Shown here: in pieces, positions 44,145-53,371 of the stretch
Layout of the letters: the number at the start of each line of letters is the position of its first letter
Numbering within the stretch: position 1 is the first letter of the stretch
NCBI RefSeq assembly: GCF_900119485.1
Contig: NZ_FPJZ01000003.1
Location: 108,599 to 172,598, forward strand
Length of the DNA stretch: 64,000 nt
Direction: 5' to 3'
Source: Thermoactinomyces sp. DSM 45891
Lineage (GTDB): Bacteria; Bacillota; Bacilli; Thermoactinomycetales; Thermoactinomycetaceae
Notes under the pieces: generated by a model
What the model was told of the DNA's origin: nothing
What the model saw: only the letters and a program-made list of their open reading frames with translations
The model's database searches: none
Program-made: the position numbers and the translations under genes

Positions 44145-44171
44145 GCTGTGTTCGCTTCTTTCTTTGCGAGA

Positions 44172-44591
44172 TTACTTATCATCTCTTACTTCTTTTATTT
44201 TTCTGCCTGTTTCCAGATCAATCTGGACAGTTATCGTTTTTCGAACTCCTAATTTACCTGTCGCTCTTGCTTGTAAGATTCCCGTTTGACCTTGCTCTAA
44301 ATCCGAATCTGAACTGGGTAATAGTGTTACCTGAATTGCTTGCTCCACGCTCGCCTCTTGCCAACTCCATTTAGACTCATCTAAACGCTCTTTCCAATTT
44401 GCCAACACTTTATCAATCGCTCCAGTGGCTGCATATCGTGCCTTTACTCTCTCAGAATCTAAAAAGTCCGCTTGTTGAATCGCGACTGTTTGCGAGATGT
44501 ATGCATGGACAAATTGGAACACAAGCCAAATAACCATCATCACAACGGGAATCATAAAACCTTGTTCAAGGTTACTCTTATTTCTTAGCAT
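44172..44591 (-). CDS. comGG: Competence pseudopilin-assembly protein ComGG
   Basis: The 139-residue protein has one N-terminal membrane helix (GFMIPVVMMVIWLVFQFVHAY) after a short positive stretch, then ARYAATGAIDKVLANW, typical of ComGG. It overlaps comGF by 14 bases. A minor pilin of the DNA-uptake pseudopilus. Assigned mainly from position as the last of seven comG genes plus this layout. Confidence 0.8.
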   Translation of the reverse strand: MLRNKSNLEQGFMIPVVMMVIWLVFQFVHAYISQTVAIQQADFLDSERVKARYAATGAIDKVLANWKERLDESKWSWQEASVEQAIQVTLLPSSDSDLEQGQTGILQARATGKLGVRKTITVQIDLETGRKIKEVRDDK

Positions 44592-45108
44592 ATAGTAACA
44601 TCTCCATAAATCGAGACTGTTTTTTTGAATTTGAAGCGAAGTGAACAGACATACGAATGCCTTTTCCTTCCCGTATCCAGTTGCATTTTTCTATTTGTGT
44701 TGCTAGGATCATCGTGCCCTGAAAGGTGGATTCATTCTGCTTTTTAATGCTACGAATCAAGCGATTGTTTTGACAACGAACCCGGATCTCATCCCCATTA
44801 ACCTGTTTGGCGATCAAATCATTTTTATTTACTTGTAAAGAATAGGACCCTCGTAATTCTTGATCAATGTATTGATGCATAGCCTGGCGTTCTCTCATCA
44901 AAATCTGATGTTGCTTTTGGCTTTCCCCTCTTGTCTCAGCAAAATGGATCATAATGAAAAGTACGGGAAGAATGATCGCAATGATGATTAATGTAAAAAC
45001 AGTTTCCACATATGTGAAACCTGATTGTGAGGTTACAATCCTTTTGCAAGCCGATACGTATGGAGAGTGTAATCGTATTTTTTTGAGTTTGTTGAAGTGG
45101 ATGTCCAC
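44578..45108 (-). CDS. comGF: Competence protein ComGF
   Basis: The 176-residue protein has a prepilin-like motif SGFTYVETVFTLIIIAIILPV after a long leader, then QHQILMRERQAMHQYIDQELR and NNRLIRSIKKQ, as in ComGF. GTG 45108 with AAGG or GGAGG upstream is the only plausible start, so the leader is about 28 residues and overlaps comGE by 76 bases. A start nearer the motif would need a non-standard codon. Confidence 0.8.
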   Translation of the reverse strand: MDIHFNKLKKIRLHSPYVSACKRIVTSQSGFTYVETVFTLIIIAIILPVLFIMIHFAETRGESQKQHQILMRERQAMHQYIDQELRGSYSLQVNKNDLIAKQVNGDEIRVRCQNNRLIRSIKKQNESTFQGTMILATQIEKCNWIREGKGIRMSVHFASNSKKQSRFMEMLLYAKK

Positions 45109-45419
45109 TCGACCTTCACCTCCAACTCAAGAAGGTGATCCGACTCATGCTTCACCCAAGTATGGAGACGAAACTCCTGCTTGGTCTTATTTGGACTATG
45201 AACCTTCTCTACCTGGTGTCCAATCTTTAGTTTGGAAACAGGGCTGGCTAGCACATGTTCCATTTTGTTTTGTGCGATTTCCCTTGCATACTCATGAGAT
45301 TTCACTTTTGACTCATTAAAAGTTTCGCTTCGGAAGATCGGAACAACGAATCCGATTACAGTGCACAAAATGGTACACGCGATAATCGTTTCGATAAAGG
45401 AGAAACCTGATTCTTTCAT
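45033..45419 (-). CDS. comGE: Competence pseudopilin ComGE
   Basis: The 128-residue protein has the class III prepilin motif at the very start (ESGFSFIETIIACTILCTVIG), so processing by ComC would leave a phenylalanine-led helix. Overlaps comGD by four bases. Confidence 0.82.
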   Translation of the reverse strand: MKESGFSFIETIIACTILCTVIGFVVPIFRSETFNESKVKSHEYAREIAQNKMEHVLASPVSKLKIGHQVEKVHSPNKTKQEFRLHTWVKHESDHLLELEVKVEWTSTSTNSKKYDYTLHTYRLAKGL

Positions 45420-45874
45420 CTGTGTTCCTCCATGATGACCCGACCTGACCCTACTTGCACCTTCCAGACAGCCTGGTATCCCCTCTTACAGGTTAATGTA
45501 AGGGTACCTCCTACTGCTTGTCCCGTCTGTCTAAAAGTCACTTCATTTTTAGGAAGATGATGTGTAAATTTACACTGCGTCGGGATCGCAAGTTCTTTCC
45601 TCAATACATTGGACTCGGGCTGTTGTAACTGAATCTTATCTGGTAGCACAAGAACACGCCAACTCTTCTCTTGGCTAACAGCCAAAGAACGAGCTAGACT
45701 GAACATTTCTCGTACCTCCACACCAAACTGTTGCTCTATCTTATTTTGACTCATAGTGGAAAAAGATGGGAGGGCCAGGGTGCAAAATAGAGATAGTAGA
45801 AACAAAACAAAAACCGTTTCCATCAATGTAAAACCCAATTCGTTTCCTAACTGCTCTCTCATCATTTTTGACAA
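45416..45874 (-). CDS. comGD: Competence pseudopilin ComGD
   Basis: The 152-residue protein has a prepilin motif ELGFTLMETVFVLFLLSLFC, then a GspH-like strand region. Overlaps comGC by 13 bases. Confidence 0.85.
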   Translation of the reverse strand: MSKMMREQLGNELGFTLMETVFVLFLLSLFCTLALPSFSTMSQNKIEQQFGVEVREMFSLARSLAVSQEKSWRVLVLPDKIQLQQPESNVLRKELAIPTQCKFTHHLPKNEVTFRQTGQAVGGTLTLTCKRGYQAVWKVQVGSGRVIMEEHR

Positions 45875-46197
45875 AACACCCGCTTCTCCAGTGGTAAATC
45901 AGGCTGTATTGTATAAGTTCCCTTTCCATTTGGACAAGTAGGGGCCGCGTGAAGGTACCCATCTTTTACTAAGACTTGGACACTGTTCGGATAAATACCA
46001 TTCTCTAAATAATACTGCTCCGCCTGAGTCCAGATCATTCTCTGGTTTGCCAAATCGGCTTTTTTCTTCGCCGACTCACCAGCTGCCCTTAAATTAGGAA
46101 TCGCGATTGCTAAAATAATACCGATCACAAACAACACAACTAGCATCTCAACTAATGTAAAACCTGACTCTCTTGAGTATAACCTCATACCAGTCAC
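45862..46197 (-). CDS. comGC: Major competence pseudopilin ComGC
   Basis: The 111-residue protein has the prepilin motif ESGFTLVEMLVVLFVIGIIL, where G is the cleavage position and E the +5 residue. The C-terminus has CPNGKGTYTI and a second cysteine for the disulfide of the mature pilin. It is the main subunit of the transformation pseudopilus. Confidence 0.93.
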   Translation of the reverse strand: MTGMRLYSRESGFTLVEMLVVLFVIGIILAIAIPNLRAAGESAKKKADLANQRMIWTQAEQYYLENGIYPNSVQVLVKDGYLHAAPTCPNGKGTYTIQPDLPLEKRVFCQK

Positions 46198-46206
46198 CTC
46201 TTTCTT

Positions 46207-47256
46207 CTATAAGCTCTGCACCATCTGTAGCATAGGAAGAAATAGTGCCAATACAGCCAGTGCTAATAAAAAACCAAGACATGAGATTAAGACGGGTTCA
46301 AGTAGTTTAGTAAACCGCTCGATCTGCTGTTTCATCGTTGCTTCCACCATACCAGCCAACGATTGAAGCGTTTGATCTAATTTTCCTGTCCGCTCCGCAA
46401 TTGCTATATATTGAGTAAACGTTGGAATGGTATACAGATTTAGATATTCCTCACATGCCTGTTCCAATGTTTTCCCTTCTAGTAGCGCATCTCTCACAAA
46501 ACCGATGCGCACAGCAATAATTCTCCATGGGGCGCGAAGATGTAGGCATTCGATCGCTTGAAGTAACGGAACCCCAGAGTGTAAGAGAGAACCTAATTGT
46601 AGTGCCAAATAATGTGTTACGCGAAACTTCATCCAGGCTCTGAGACCGAACACTCGAAAGCTCAGGCGTTCACCATAAGATCTCATTTGTTTTGGGCTCC
46701 GAATCCCCAGATATACCAAGAGACCGATCAGTACCATTAGCATAGTCCCAATGATCGGAAGGACGATCCCTGCTATGTCTGTCAAGGTAAACAGCATCTT
46801 GGTTAGCCAAGGCAACTCAAGTCCCATTGTAGTGTATAGTTCCTCAAAACGAGGAAGAACGGTACTAAGTAAAAAAATAAATGAAGCAATTACTAAAACC
46901 ATCACAATCGCTGGATAGGTACACGCTTGTCTGATATCTTGGGTGATCTTTGCCTGCGTCTGATAAAACTGTTCACACTGTTTAAGACCCCGTTCATAAT
47001 CTCCATATTGCTCTGCCGCCGCCACCAGTGAAACCATAAAAGGAGGCAAATGGCTTTTTTGTAGTGCTTTTGAAAAGGATGCACCTTGTTCTAAATGGTT
47101 CGTGACGGATCTGCCTACACTAGGAGAAAGTACTTTTTGTTGAATTAATAGTTCAATGCTCGTTACAAGAGGGACCCCGCATTGTAATAAATGCCGTAGT
47201 TGACCGCTAAATTGAGCTAGTTGATTGAAGGTCCAGTTGGATCTCTGCCACATCAT
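46207..47256 (-). CDS. comGB: Competence type II secretion-like membrane protein ComGB
   Basis: The 349-residue protein has two GspF domains, each with a membrane helix pair. Motifs are LLQCGVPLVTSIELL, VSLVAAAEQYGDYERGLKQC and the repeated GVPLLQAIECL and IAIAERTGKLDQTLQ in the second half. It is the platform protein for the pseudopilus and overlaps comGA by 50 bases. Confidence 0.92.
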   Translation of the reverse strand: MMWQRSNWTFNQLAQFSGQLRHLLQCGVPLVTSIELLIQQKVLSPSVGRSVTNHLEQGASFSKALQKSHLPPFMVSLVAAAEQYGDYERGLKQCEQFYQTQAKITQDIRQACTYPAIVMVLVIASFIFLLSTVLPRFEELYTTMGLELPWLTKMLFTLTDIAGIVLPIIGTMLMVLIGLLVYLGIRSPKQMRSYGERLSFRVFGLRAWMKFRVTHYLALQLGSLLHSGVPLLQAIECLHLRAPWRIIAVRIGFVRDALLEGKTLEQACEEYLNLYTIPTFTQYIAIAERTGKLDQTLQSLAGMVEATMKQQIERFTKLLEPVLISCLGFLLALAVLALFLPMLQMVQSL

Positions 47257-48325
47257 TCATCACCCGCAACATTTCTTCATAGGTAGTAATTCCACTTGAC
47301 ACTTTTCGACGAAAGCCTTCTGGCAAGAAACGAATTCCTTTTTGACGAAAATGATTCCGGTATCGTTGAATCGTACGACTCTCAATAATAAGCCGACGAA
47401 AATCATCATCCGCTTCTAGCACTTCAAATACGCCTGTACGTCCGTAGTAACCTGTATGATGACATTCCTGACAGCCACTTGCTTGGCAGTACATACAGCT
47501 TTTTCGGATTAAGCGCTGGGCAACTACACCCGATAATGCATTCGCAACGCGATACGGCTCAATGCCCATATCCATCAATCGCACCACCGCTCCAATCGCA
47601 TCCGCTGTATGGAGGGTTGTTAAAACTAAGTGACCGGTCAATGCTGCTCGTATCGCAATTTCGGCCGTCTCTAAATCACGAATTTCACCAATCATAATGA
47701 CATCCGGGTCCTGCCGAAGGATAGCTCGTAGCCCAACACTAAAATTCATCCCTGCTTTCGGATGGACTTGTACTTGATTAATTCCAGGAATCTGCACCTC
47801 CACAGGATCTTCTAGAGTGATCACATTTCTGGCGGAGTCATTCAAGCATTGCAGCATGGCATATAAAGAAGTACTTTTCCCAGATCCAGTTGGTCCTGTC
47901 ACGATAACCAGACCTGTATATCGTTGTAAAACCTGCTCTAATCGTCCTAATTCTTCTGGATCCATTCCTAAGTGATGAAGTTGAATCAATTCCTTTTTTG
48001 TTTGTAAGAGACGTAAAACGGCCTTTTCTCCATATAAAGTGGGTAACAATGAAACACGCACTTCTGCTGCCATCTCATCTAAATGAATCGTCATAGCACC
48101 ATCTTGCGGCAAACGACGCTCACCCAAGTCTAGCTGACTCATCACTTTTATCCTTGATAACAGAGCGGGCGCGTGTTCAACCGGAACACGATGGGTCTCG
48201 AGCAAGAAGCCATCTACCCTCTGTCTGACACACATAAAGTCAGGAAATGGCTCTAAATGGATATCGCTTGATCTACGTACCACAGCATCTCCTAACAACT
48301 CCGTTAAAAATTGGACAACATCCAT
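47207..48325 (-). CDS. comGA: Competence traffic ATPase ComGA
   Basis: The 372-residue GspE-type ATPase has Walker A TGPTGSGKS (near 138-146), an Asp box LEDPVE, Walker B GEIRDLETAEIAIRAALTGH and the His box. A four-cysteine motif CMYCQASGCQEC near 290 is that of the GspE/PilB zinc finger. First gene of the competence operon. I see no unambiguous ComK box in the 90 bases upstream, although A-tracts and T-tracts are present. Confidence 0.93.
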   Translation of the reverse strand: MDVVQFLTELLGDAVVRRSSDIHLEPFPDFMCVRQRVDGFLLETHRVPVEHAPALLSRIKVMSQLDLGERRLPQDGAMTIHLDEMAAEVRVSLLPTLYGEKAVLRLLQTKKELIQLHHLGMDPEELGRLEQVLQRYTGLVIVTGPTGSGKSTSLYAMLQCLNDSARNVITLEDPVEVQIPGINQVQVHPKAGMNFSVGLRAILRQDPDVIMIGEIRDLETAEIAIRAALTGHLVLTTLHTADAIGAVVRLMDMGIEPYRVANALSGVVAQRLIRKSCMYCQASGCQECHHTGYYGRTGVFEVLEADDDFRRLIIESRTIQRYRNHFRQKGIRFLPEGFRRKVSSGITTYEEMLRVMNDVAEIQLDLQSTSSI

Positions 48326-48417
48326 GTAAGTCCCTCTTCACATTTATTATTTTCAGTAATTTTTGATTTTTTTCGACTTACTTCCCCTAAATTCCTCCTT
48401 TTTTAGGTAGATAAGTT

Positions 48418-48474
48418 AAAAATAAGAAACCACATTCAGGGTCGATTGTCGTTTCCTGAATGTGGTTTCTTATT
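48418..48474 (-). terminator. Terminator of the TerC gene
   Basis: A 20-bp stem AATAAGAAACCACATTCAGG with CCTGAATGTGGTTTCTTATT, then TTTTTAAC on the minus strand. The stop codon lies at its edge. Confidence 0.85.
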
Positions 48475-49159
48475 ACACCATTCTTCTATTATGATTTCCC
48501 ATAACTTTTTTCCATAGAACGCCAACTAATATAACGATGATAGCCAATGCGATGGGAATAAGGAACTTGAAGGTATCTAGCCCTTGCAAGAAGTATTTCT
48601 CAATTAATTTATCTCCTATAATCAGACCACCAGCAGTATACCCTAAAATAGCCGATCCCACATAGGTGAGCCATGGCAACTGGTTCATGATCTTGGCAAT
48701 CAAGCGACTACCCCACATAATAATCGGAATACTGAGGGCTAGTCCAAATAGAACCAAATAAATATTTCCATGGGCAACGCCAGCAACTGCTAAAACATTA
48801 TCTAAACTCATCACCACATCTGCAATCACAATCGTCTTAATCGCACTTCGCAGATCTTGATGACTTTCCACATGTGTTCCTTCGCTATTATCCTCTACAA
48901 GTAACTTTACCGCGATCCAGAGTAGCAACAATCCACCAATCGACATAAGGAATGGAACATTTAGCACATACGCAGCAATTGCCGTTAACGTGGCACGAAG
49001 TACAATGGCAGTACCTGCACCAAATAAGATTGCTTTCTTCTGTTTATCTTCAGGCAAGTTTCTCGCAACCATTCCGATCACAACAGCATTATCACCACTC
49101 AAAATAAGGTCCAAAACGATAATATTAAAAAACGAAAGCCAAAACTGCGCGTCCATCAT
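48473..49159 (-). CDS. TerC family membrane protein (YjbE-like)
   Basis: The 228-residue protein has seven membrane helices. TerC motifs are NIIVLDLILSGDNAVVIGM (helix 1) and IVIADVVMSLDNVLAVAG (helix 4), whose aspartate-asparagine pairs bind metal. Relatives in Bacillus export manganese or load secreted enzymes with it. I looked for a yybP-ykoY manganese riboswitch in the 77 bases upstream and saw none. Alone in its unit. Confidence 0.88.
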   Translation of the reverse strand: MMDAQFWLSFFNIIVLDLILSGDNAVVIGMVARNLPEDKQKKAILFGAGTAIVLRATLTAIAAYVLNVPFLMSIGGLLLLWIAVKLLVEDNSEGTHVESHQDLRSAIKTIVIADVVMSLDNVLAVAGVAHGNIYLVLFGLALSIPIIMWGSRLIAKIMNQLPWLTYVGSAILGYTAGGLIIGDKLIEKYFLQGLDTFKFLIPIALAIIVILVGVLWKKVMGNHNRRMV

Positions 49160-49236
49160 TCAACCCCTTTTCTAGATTGTTCCTCTCCACTTTAACACGA
49201 AATAGTTTACTTACCGAAATAAATATATACCTCACC

Positions 49237-50439
49237 TTAGAAGAAAGATACCTCTTCTTCATTTTGCGCAGAGAAATCGATGACCTCTACACCCTCTACT
49301 GCCTCTTGAACAAGTTGTTCTACATTCAATTTAATCTCTAGGCGTTCACACACTTCTACATCAGGCCTTGTTTTAGGTGCTTTCGGGGTAAAAATGGTAC
49401 AACAATCTTCATACGGCAAAATAGAAGTCTCATACGTATTGATTTTCTTAGAGATATCAATGATTTCGGTTTTGTCCCATCCAATCACCGGGCGTAAAAT
49501 GGGCATATTGGTTACAGCATTGATCGCAGTCATACTTTCTAGCGTTTGACTCGCAACTTGCCCCAAGCTTTCACCCGTCACTAATGCAAGTGCGCTATTC
49601 TTCTTCGCTACTGCTTCGGCAACACGTAACATAAAACGCCTCATAATAGTAATCGTATATGATTCATAACAATGCTTATTAATTTCGGTTTGTATCTCTG
49701 TAAATGGAACTACATGCAGACGGACTCTTCCACCAAATCGGGTAAGCTGCTGTGCCAAGTCCATTACTTTTTGCTTCGCTCGCTCACTTGTAAAGGGATA
49801 ACTATGGAAATGAATCGCATGAAGTTCCACGCCACGTTTTAAAGCCAGATATCCAGCAACAGGGCTATCAATCCCTCCCGAAAGTAGGAGAAGAACCCGT
49901 CCACTCGTTCCAACAGGCAGTCCACCTAATCCAGCAATATCATTCCCATATATATATGTATCCTGCATAGAACGAATCTCAACATGGACAAAAAGATCTG
50001 GATTACGAACATCCACTTTATAACGAGAATTCGTATGAGCCAGCAAGTGCCCACCTACTAGCTGATTCATTTCTTGAGATCCAATAGGGAATCGTTTATC
50101 TGCTCTCTTACATCCTACTTTAAAGGTTTTTACACGATCTCCTTGACTCTGTAGTAAATGGAGCGCTGCTTCTTTTATCACTGTTAGATCTGTTTGTACA
50201 CGCAACGCCGGACTAAATCCAACGAGTCCGAATATATCTTTACATTCTTCTATAATGGGATCAGCTGGATTATCACCCAGTTCGATAAAGAGTCTTCCAA
50301 AATGCTTACTTACCTTAATTCCGTCAAAACGCTCTAACTTTTGGCGAATATTACGTACCAAACGTTCTTCGAAGTCTTTTTTATTTTTCCCTTTTAAGGA
50401 TAGCTCTCCGTAACGGAGCAGGATACAATTCACATTCAT
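49237..50439 (-). CDS. thiI: tRNA 4-thiouridine synthase ThiI
   Basis: About 400 residues. It has an N-terminal ferredoxin-like and THUMP region (RYGELSLKGKNKKDFEE, residues 9-25) and the PP-loop SGGIDSPVAGY near residue 187. The form lacks the C-terminal rhodanese domain, as in Bacillus. It uses sulfur from the adjacent desulfurase. ATG 50439 overlaps the desulfurase stop as ATGA, a sign of coupling; the longer frame to 50502 is rejected. Confidence 0.93.
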   Translation of the reverse strand: MNVNCILLRYGELSLKGKNKKDFEERLVRNIRQKLERFDGIKVSKHFGRLFIELGDNPADPIIEECKDIFGLVGFSPALRVQTDLTVIKEAALHLLQSQGDRVKTFKVGCKRADKRFPIGSQEMNQLVGGHLLAHTNSRYKVDVRNPDLFVHVEIRSMQDTYIYGNDIAGLGGLPVGTSGRVLLLLSGGIDSPVAGYLALKRGVELHAIHFHSYPFTSERAKQKVMDLAQQLTRFGGRVRLHVVPFTEIQTEINKHCYESYTITIMRRFMLRVAEAVAKKNSALALVTGESLGQVASQTLESMTAINAVTNMPILRPVIGWDKTEIIDISKKINTYETSILPYEDCCTIFTPKAPKTRPDVEVCERLEIKLNVEQLVQEAVEGVEVIDFSAQNEEEVSFF

Positions 50440-51599
50440 TTTCTCCGCACCTTCATCACTTGTTGTAAATTTGGAACCACACGTGCCAATGCGTACGCAC
50501 AATCCATTATATCTTGTTCCTCTGTTTGATAACCCATGCTAACTCGAATCGAACTTGTGGCGGCTTCATTCGAAAGCCCCATCGCACTTAGGACCCGACT
50601 CGACTTTTCATTCTTAGATGAACAAGCTGATTTACTAGAAACCAGTACGTGTTCCTGTTCCAATGCATGAACTAACACTTCTGACTTCATCCCCGGAAAA
50701 GATAAATTAATAATGTAAGGAGCTCCACCGACTGGAGTCTGATCTCCATTTACCATAACATGATCTAGCTTGTCCACGACCTCTTTGATAAATCGGTCTT
50801 TCCATTGTTGAAACTGGTTCATCCGTCTGGCTTGTCCTTCGATTGCTAGGATGGTTGCCTTTGCTAATCCAGCAATTCCGGGTACATTCTGTGTACCACT
50901 TCGCATACCACTCTCTTGCCCTCCACCGATTATTAACGGCTTAATCGTCACTTGCTTTCTCAGGTACAGAGCCCCTATGCCTTTGGGACCATGTAGCTTA
51001 TGAGCAGACAATGAAAGAGCATCAATCTTAGCCTTACGAACCGATAACGGAATTTTCCCATAGGATTGGACTGCATCCACATGGAAAAGTGCCTTTGGAT
51101 ACTGTTCCAACATGACACCGATCTCTTCAATCGGTTGCACTGTGCCCACTTCGTTATTTACATGCATCACCGAGACCAAGATCGTTTCATCCGTCATCGC
51201 TTTTTTTAAATCATGTAGATGAATACGACCTACCTTATCTACAGGTAAGTACGTAACACGAAATCCTTTTTTCTCTAGATAAGTGAACACTTCAAACACC
51301 GAAGGATGCTCCACCATTGTGGTAATGATATGCTGACCCCTTCCTTGGTACTGTTCCACGATGCCACGAATCGCCATATTATTCGCTTCCGTACCACCTG
51401 ATGTAAAAAGAACCTCTTGTGGGGTTGAATCAAGTGCCTCAGCGACCACTTTTCTGGCTTGTTCAACTAATCGTTCTGCCTTCACTCCCAAATGATGCAA
51501 AGAGGAAGGATTCCCATAACATTGCTCTGTGACATCTGTCAGCATCTTCAGCACTTCTGGATAGACTGGAGTGGTTGCACTGTTATCAAGATAAATCAC
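50436..51599 (-). CDS. nifZ: Cysteine desulfurase (NifZ/IscS type)
   Basis: The 387-residue PLP enzyme draws sulfur from cysteine. It has YLDNSATTPV, FTSGGTEANN, cofactor lysine K201 in SLSAHKLHGPKGIGALYL and the catalytic cysteine in SSKSACSSKN near residue 327. Coupling to thiI identifies it as the NifZ-type partner for tRNA thiolation. The conserved sequence around the cysteine has SACSS. Confidence 0.92.
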   Translation of the reverse strand: MIYLDNSATTPVYPEVLKMLTDVTEQCYGNPSSLHHLGVKAERLVEQARKVVAEALDSTPQEVLFTSGGTEANNMAIRGIVEQYQGRGQHIITTMVEHPSVFEVFTYLEKKGFRVTYLPVDKVGRIHLHDLKKAMTDETILVSVMHVNNEVGTVQPIEEIGVMLEQYPKALFHVDAVQSYGKIPLSVRKAKIDALSLSAHKLHGPKGIGALYLRKQVTIKPLIIGGGQESGMRSGTQNVPGIAGLAKATILAIEGQARRMNQFQQWKDRFIKEVVDKLDHVMVNGDQTPVGGAPYIINLSFPGMKSEVLVHALEQEHVLVSSKSACSSKNEKSSRVLSAMGLSNEAATSSIRVSMGYQTEEQDIMDCAYALARVVPNLQQVMKVRRK

Positions 51600-51711
51600 A
51601 CGAGCACTCCCTTTACCTTAAAATAGCTTCAAATATCATAACACAGTCATGTCCATTCGATAAGGTTTGTCTCATAAAGAGTATCCCACATTTTACATTT
51701 CAACACTCAAT

Positions 51712-51735
51712 AAAAAAGACAGGCAGATGCCTATC
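51712..51735 (-). terminator. Terminator of the actin-like operon
   Basis: Minus strand GATAGGC-ATCT-GCCTGTC followed by TTTTTT, just after the 51758-52015 gene. Confidence 0.7.
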
Positions 51736-51757
51736 TATAGGATCTTCTTGCCAATCA

Positions 51758-52015
51758 TCAGCCAAATGGCAATCCGCTATTACGAATTTCGTTTTTCTTA
51801 GTAATAGGATCTGCTATCTTGGGGGACTGGTTCCCACTTCCCTTTTGGTATCCATGTCGCCACGCAAATAACAAATGTTTTGCTAAATTACCAAAGTTAT
51901 CGGTCTTTTGATGGATAAACATGTAAAGATCTTTTTCTAATGGATCCGATATATCAAATGTAACCGTCAGCATTTTTTGTGATGAGCCTGAAGGGGCTGA
52001 TTGACGACCATTCAT
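51758..52015 (-). CDS. Small partner protein of the actin-like protein, possible ParR-like adaptor
   Basis: An 85-residue protein with one strand-helix-helix-like block: LTVTFDISDPLEKDLYMFI, then HQKTDNFGNLAKHLLFAWRHG. The strand followed by two helices resembles the ribbon-helix-helix DNA-binding adaptors of ParM-type actin systems. The rest (52-85) is polar and disordered looking. Its ATG overlaps the actin-like stop as ATGA. That it binds a centromere and the actin filament is inferred; the sequence is too short to prove a family. Confidence 0.6.
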   Translation of the reverse strand: MNGRQSAPSGSSQKMLTVTFDISDPLEKDLYMFIHQKTDNFGNLAKHLLFAWRHGYQKGSGNQSPKIADPITKKNEIRNSGLPFG

Positions 52016-52803
52016 AATGTTATCAGCGCCCTTCCTACCTCATAGTATCCACGGACATTGGCTGTTTGTGGATCACTCATGGCAAAAGCATATCGAAAAT
52101 GGGACTGTATGTACGGTTCTAGATGTAGGGCAACACCACCGATTAATAAAACCACATCATCAGAGTTCCAGCTTTTTGACACATGAGCTGCAATCATATC
52201 AGCCATTTCTCTTGCATTAGATTCTCGAACCGTTTCCCAACCAACGGGGATTGTTCCTGATTCTCGATCAATAAAAACCTTATCTTTAAATGTTACATAG
52301 TTCGTTGTTTTTGCGCCAACATCTACAATTCGCACCAAACCAGCACGAGGTGCGGAAAAAAAGGCTCCACCACCCTCGATGGTAGTATATACCCGTTGTA
52401 CATAAAAGCGCTTCGTCTGTCCGTTCACCGTTACCTCATGATGACCTTCTAACAGCTGCCGAACCGATTCCCGCTCTTTTTCCGTATAGTTGCTGATGGG
52501 TAATCCCGTTACCAAATCAACCGTTCCCTGAGCTCCAGACAGATGGATCCCTGTCAAGGCAAGAAGAAGTGTCTCTTCTACTGCTTTGGTTTCTTGCATG
52601 GCTTGCCGAGTAAACTCCCCTTCTCGTTCTGCCAAATTCCCTACAAACCAATTCTTACCTTGATACTGAAGTTCTATATCACCCTCAAGCTCTTGGCGAT
52701 AGTTACGCTTTCGCCAACCACTCACTTTACTAGGAAACATAAACGTGCGATTTTCGGTTCGTACCTTTACAAAGCTTCTACCGCAATCAATTGCTACTAA
52801 CAT
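52012..52803 (-). CDS. Actin-like ATPase of the ParM/Alp family
   Basis: The 263-residue protein has the actin-fold ATP sites: VAIDCGRSFVKV (phosphate 1, residues 3-14), VDVGAKTTNY (phosphate 2, near 163) and LLIGGVALHL (adenosine, near 222). It resembles plasmid-segregating actins and is shorter than E. coli ParM (about 320). It lies among housekeeping genes (msrA, nifZ), with no plasmid genes. GGAGGGGG precedes the ATG. It is coupled to the 85-residue gene. A chromosomal or captured plasmid segregation role, or a cytoskeletal role, is possible. Confidence 0.85.
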   Translation of the reverse strand: MLVAIDCGRSFVKVRTENRTFMFPSKVSGWRKRNYRQELEGDIELQYQGKNWFVGNLAEREGEFTRQAMQETKAVEETLLLALTGIHLSGAQGTVDLVTGLPISNYTEKERESVRQLLEGHHEVTVNGQTKRFYVQRVYTTIEGGGAFFSAPRAGLVRIVDVGAKTTNYVTFKDKVFIDRESGTIPVGWETVRESNAREMADMIAAHVSKSWNSDDVVLLIGGVALHLEPYIQSHFRYAFAMSDPQTANVRGYYEVGRALITL

Positions 52804-52879
52804 CGCTATCCCCCTCCGATTTCATGTATATGAAACGGGGGCAAGCAATATGAAAGATTGATTTTATGATGTCTACTCT

Positions 52880-53359
52880 TTAAAGACGGCAGGAGCCTAG
52901 TCCTCTTTTTTGTAGATACCGCTGATGATATTCCTCTGCACGATAAAAAGCAGTAGCTGGCGTGATTTCCGTTACAACTGGATTTTTCCATTTTCCTGAT
53001 GCATCTAGCTCCGCTTTCGAAACTTCGGCCCATTCTTTTTGTTGCTCAGAATGGTAAAAGATTGCAGACCGATACTGAGATCCTACATCTGGCCCTTGCC
53101 GATTTAATGTAGTCGGATTATGATTTTCCCAAAATACTTGTAAAAGAGTCTCATATGAAACTACGTTTGGGTCAAATTTGACTTCTAACACTTCAGCGTG
53201 CCCTGTTTGGTCTGTGCAGACTTCTTGATAAGTCGGAGAAGAAGTCAATCCCCCCATGTAGCCTACTGCCGTATGTGTAACTCCTGGAATCACACGAAAC
53301 GCTTCCTCCACACCCCAAAAGCATCCTGCTCCAAATGTTGCTTTTTCTAATTGCGACAT
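52880..53359 (-). CDS. msrA: Peptide methionine sulfoxide reductase MsrA
   Basis: The 159-residue enzyme reduces methionine-S-sulfoxide in proteins. Catalytic GCFWG (C13) and GYMGG, GHAEVLEV and the C-terminal YQHRYLQKRG-like region are present, here RYLQKRGLGSCRL with the resolving cysteine. AGGGGG lies ahead of the ATG. Twelve bases after the carbonic anhydrase gene, so probably co-transcribed. Confidence 0.95.
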   Translation of the reverse strand: MSQLEKATFGAGCFWGVEEAFRVIPGVTHTAVGYMGGLTSSPTYQEVCTDQTGHAEVLEVKFDPNVVSYETLLQVFWENHNPTTLNRQGPDVGSQYRSAIFYHSEQQKEWAEVSKAELDASGKWKNPVVTEITPATAFYRAEEYHQRYLQKRGLGSCRL

Positions 53360-53371
53360 GGAAACAACCCC

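Noticed and set aside
48326..48417. ComK box before comGA
   Set aside because: A- and T-tracts are present but no pair with the right AAAA-N5-TTTT spacing.
49160..49236. Manganese riboswitch before the TerC gene
   Set aside because: The gap is only 77 bases and shows none of the yybP-ykoY motifs.
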